Assembly (NCBI RefSeq): GCF_001263355.1
Contig: NZ_LGYO01000020.1
Span: 1-39,732 of the forward strand
Origin: Acetobacterium bakii
Lineage (GTDB): Bacteria > Bacillota > Clostridia > Eubacteriales > Eubacteriaceae
Length of the DNA stretch: 39,732 nt
Reading direction: 5' to 3'
Part shown: positions 38,885-39,732 of the stretch, piece by piece
Layout: each line of letters opens with the position of its first letter
Position numbering within the stretch: the stretch's first letter is position 1
Program-made: the position numbers and the translations under genes
Notes under the pieces: model-generated
What the model was told of the DNA's origin: nothing
What the model saw: only the letters and a program-made list of their open reading frames with translations
The model's database searches: none

Positions 38885-38989
38885 AAGGCAAAACAGGTGA
38901 AAACCTGTGTCGCAAAACTATAGGGTCTAAGTAATGGGCGTAACCATCATAGGACAGCCAGTTGCCACACAAGAGGTGTGGCTTTTTTT
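38885..38989 (+). ncRNA. c-di-GMP-I (GEMM) riboswitch with terminator platform
   Basis: The aptamer follows the GEMM-I pattern: closing helix GGCAA (38887-38891)/TTGCC (38962-38966); hairpin ACAGGT-GAAA-ACCTGT with a GNRA loop (38893-38908); GTCGCAAAACTATAGGGTCT joining the second hairpin; and CATAGGACAGCC at its 3' side. The terminator stem GCCACAC (38964-38970)/GTGTGGC (38976-38982) with seven T residues shares GCC with the closing helix. Ligand binding should therefore prevent terminator formation, making an ON switch. A cGAMP-preferring variant cannot be excluded. Confidence 0.88.
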
Positions 38990-39023
38990 ATAGGAAAAAT
39001 TAAACCAGGGAAGGGGAATGAAA

Positions 39024-39242
39024 ATGAAACATGGGTACTTAACTCTTGATATGGAAGACGGTTTTGATAATGGAAGGGTACACAAAGTAGACGTGGAAAC
39101 ATTTAAAAATGAAATTGCTAATGCGAAGGCAATTCTGGCGAAAGTTGGCAGATGTAGCCATTTAACTTATTATTCGGCATGTTTTCCCAAAGCTAACAAT
39201 AATTATTCCTATAACCGATGCTTTATTAAGTTTCGGAGCTAA
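39024..39242 (+). CDS. Riboswitch-controlled small protein of unknown function
   Basis: A 72-residue protein starting MKHGYLTLDMEDGFDNGRVH, with a helical middle (VETFKNEIANAKAILAKVG) and an aromatic, Cys-containing C-terminus (CSHLTYYSACFPKANNNYSY). I recognise no family. No signal peptide or membrane helix is visible. ATG 39024 has AGGGG at about 8 nt; ATG 39018 is too close to it. It lies directly behind the c-di-GMP riboswitch, with no other plus-strand gene before the window end, so it is the switch's target. It may act in a surface or sessile-lifestyle response; that is inference from the switch only. Confidence 0.65.
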   Translation: MKHGYLTLDMEDGFDNGRVHKVDVETFKNEIANAKAILAKVGRCSHLTYYSACFPKANNNYSYNRCFIKFRS

Positions 39243-39250
39243 TGGATCGC

Positions 39251-39661
39251 TTAGCGCTTTTCTTTTTCCTGCTCGGACAATTGTTCCAAAATGTTTTTCA
39301 ATTTATCAGGAATGGGAAAATCCAAACAGGTTAGATTTTCAACGATGCTGATACCTTCGTTGGCAGTGTAGAAGAAAATAACTGCAGTGCGCATGGCATC
39401 GCCGCCGCCTAGTAGATTTTGGTCCAGAAGCTGGCCCAGGGCGACCATGATGAGGATGAGGATTTTTTTGAGAATGCCAGTAAAACCGATTTTACTGGAT
39501 ACCTTCCCCTTAATCATGGCCGCCATCACTCCGGTGAGGTAGTCGATGAGAATAAAACCCATCAGGGTATATAAAAACCCGTCAAAACCACCCAGAACCA
39601 TGCCAATCAAGGAACCGACAATGCCGAAAAACCTGGGCAGGTGTTGTTCAAATTCTTTCAT
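39251..39661 (-). CDS. Phage-type holin (holin_4_1/TcdE-like)
   Basis: A 136-residue small membrane protein with three or four hydrophobic segments: FGIVGSLIGMVLGG, FLYTLMGFILIDYLTGVMAA, KKILILIMVALGQLLDQ and TAVIFFYTANEGISIVENL. DYLTGVMAAMIKGKVSSKIG and the NEGISIVEN motif are typical of the phage_holin_4 family (TcdE, phiCD holins). The charged C-terminal tail (LEQLSEQEKEKR) is also typical. Holins form pores that let endolysin reach the wall. AAAGGAGGT precedes the ATG. Its leader matches that of the endolysin-like gene at 34196-34732. Confidence 0.88.
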   Translation of the reverse strand: MKEFEQHLPRFFGIVGSLIGMVLGGFDGFLYTLMGFILIDYLTGVMAAMIKGKVSSKIGFTGILKKILILIMVALGQLLDQNLLGGGDAMRTAVIFFYTANEGISIVENLTCLDFPIPDKLKNILEQLSEQEKEKR

Positions 39662-39697
39662 TGTTTGTGCTAACCTCCTTTCTTAATAGTCGTTTGG

Positions 39698-39732
39698 TAA
39701 TTGCGAAACTACTGTGAGCTTCGCTGCCAGTT
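39698..39732 (-). promoter_or_regulatory. Conserved lysis-gene leader (holin copy, cut by window end)
   Basis: Plus-strand TAATTGCGAAACTACTGTGA then GCTTCGCTGCCAGTT, 32 of 35 identical to the endolysin leader at 34768. GCGAA/TTCGC on the coding strand could form a short stem. The element continues beyond the window. Confidence 0.65.

Overview
The window looks like a chromosomal segment of a low-to-moderate GC anaerobic Firmicute, most likely an acetogen of the Acetobacterium/Eubacteriaceae type. This is an inference from gene content: an iron-dependent alcohol dehydrogenase, a BCCT betaine-type carrier, the two-subunit Fe-S L-serine dehydratase, a c-di-GMP-I riboswitch, strong AGGAGG ribosome sites and classic sigma-A promoters. 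No rRNA, tRNA or CRISPR array was seen.

Region 1 (1-8400) is an AT-rich accessory island. It holds a REP-associated (Y1/HUH) transposase, a second truncated copy joined in frame to a 5'-less dprA, four type II toxin-antitoxin pairs, one orphan Phd/YefM antitoxin, an acyltransferase-3 membrane protein and a DUF1428 gene. Several short repeat families are scattered through it. Two unrelated toxin genes are cut off at the same structural point by the same repeat. Related 53-bp insertion-sequence ends lie at 9-61 and 8317-8369 in inverted orientation and bracket the island.

Region 2 (8400-20740) contains a DUF1254/DUF1214 lipoprotein, an AAA/DUF4143 ATPase, a BCCT transporter convergent with a P2-type Ca2+-ATPase across a strong shared terminator, galE, and a metal-uptake operon (substrate-binding lipoprotein, ATPase, permease, Fur-family repressor) behind a promoter with a long operator-like palindrome. 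A perfect 30-bp palindrome lies inside the ATPase gene.

Region 3 (20740-30000) is the most novel-looking part. A 1362-residue protein has the ATP-grasp and phosphohistidine domains of pyruvate phosphate dikinase but no PEP/pyruvate barrel, and carries about 870 N-terminal residues of unknown function. It is convergent with two glycosyltransferase genes (a GT4 enzyme with its own helical N-terminal domain, and a GT1/MGT-type enzyme). Together they suggest a phosphorylated glycan, glycolipid or glycoside pathway. An AAA/DUF4143 ATPase and an NTF2-like protein precede the glycosyltransferases on the same strand.

Region 4 (30000-39732) has csoR with its operator and a CPC-type P1B ATPase, sdaAB-sdaAA, a 102-nt structured element, a peptidoglycan-binding/M15 endolysin-like gene, a translationally coupled DUF6323-DUF6179-like pair, an iron alcohol dehydrogenase, a c-di-GMP-I riboswitch in front of a 72-residue orphan protein, and a phage-type holin. 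The endolysin and holin genes lie 4.5 kb apart but share a nearly identical leader at the same distance from their start codons, which suggests a common lysis control.
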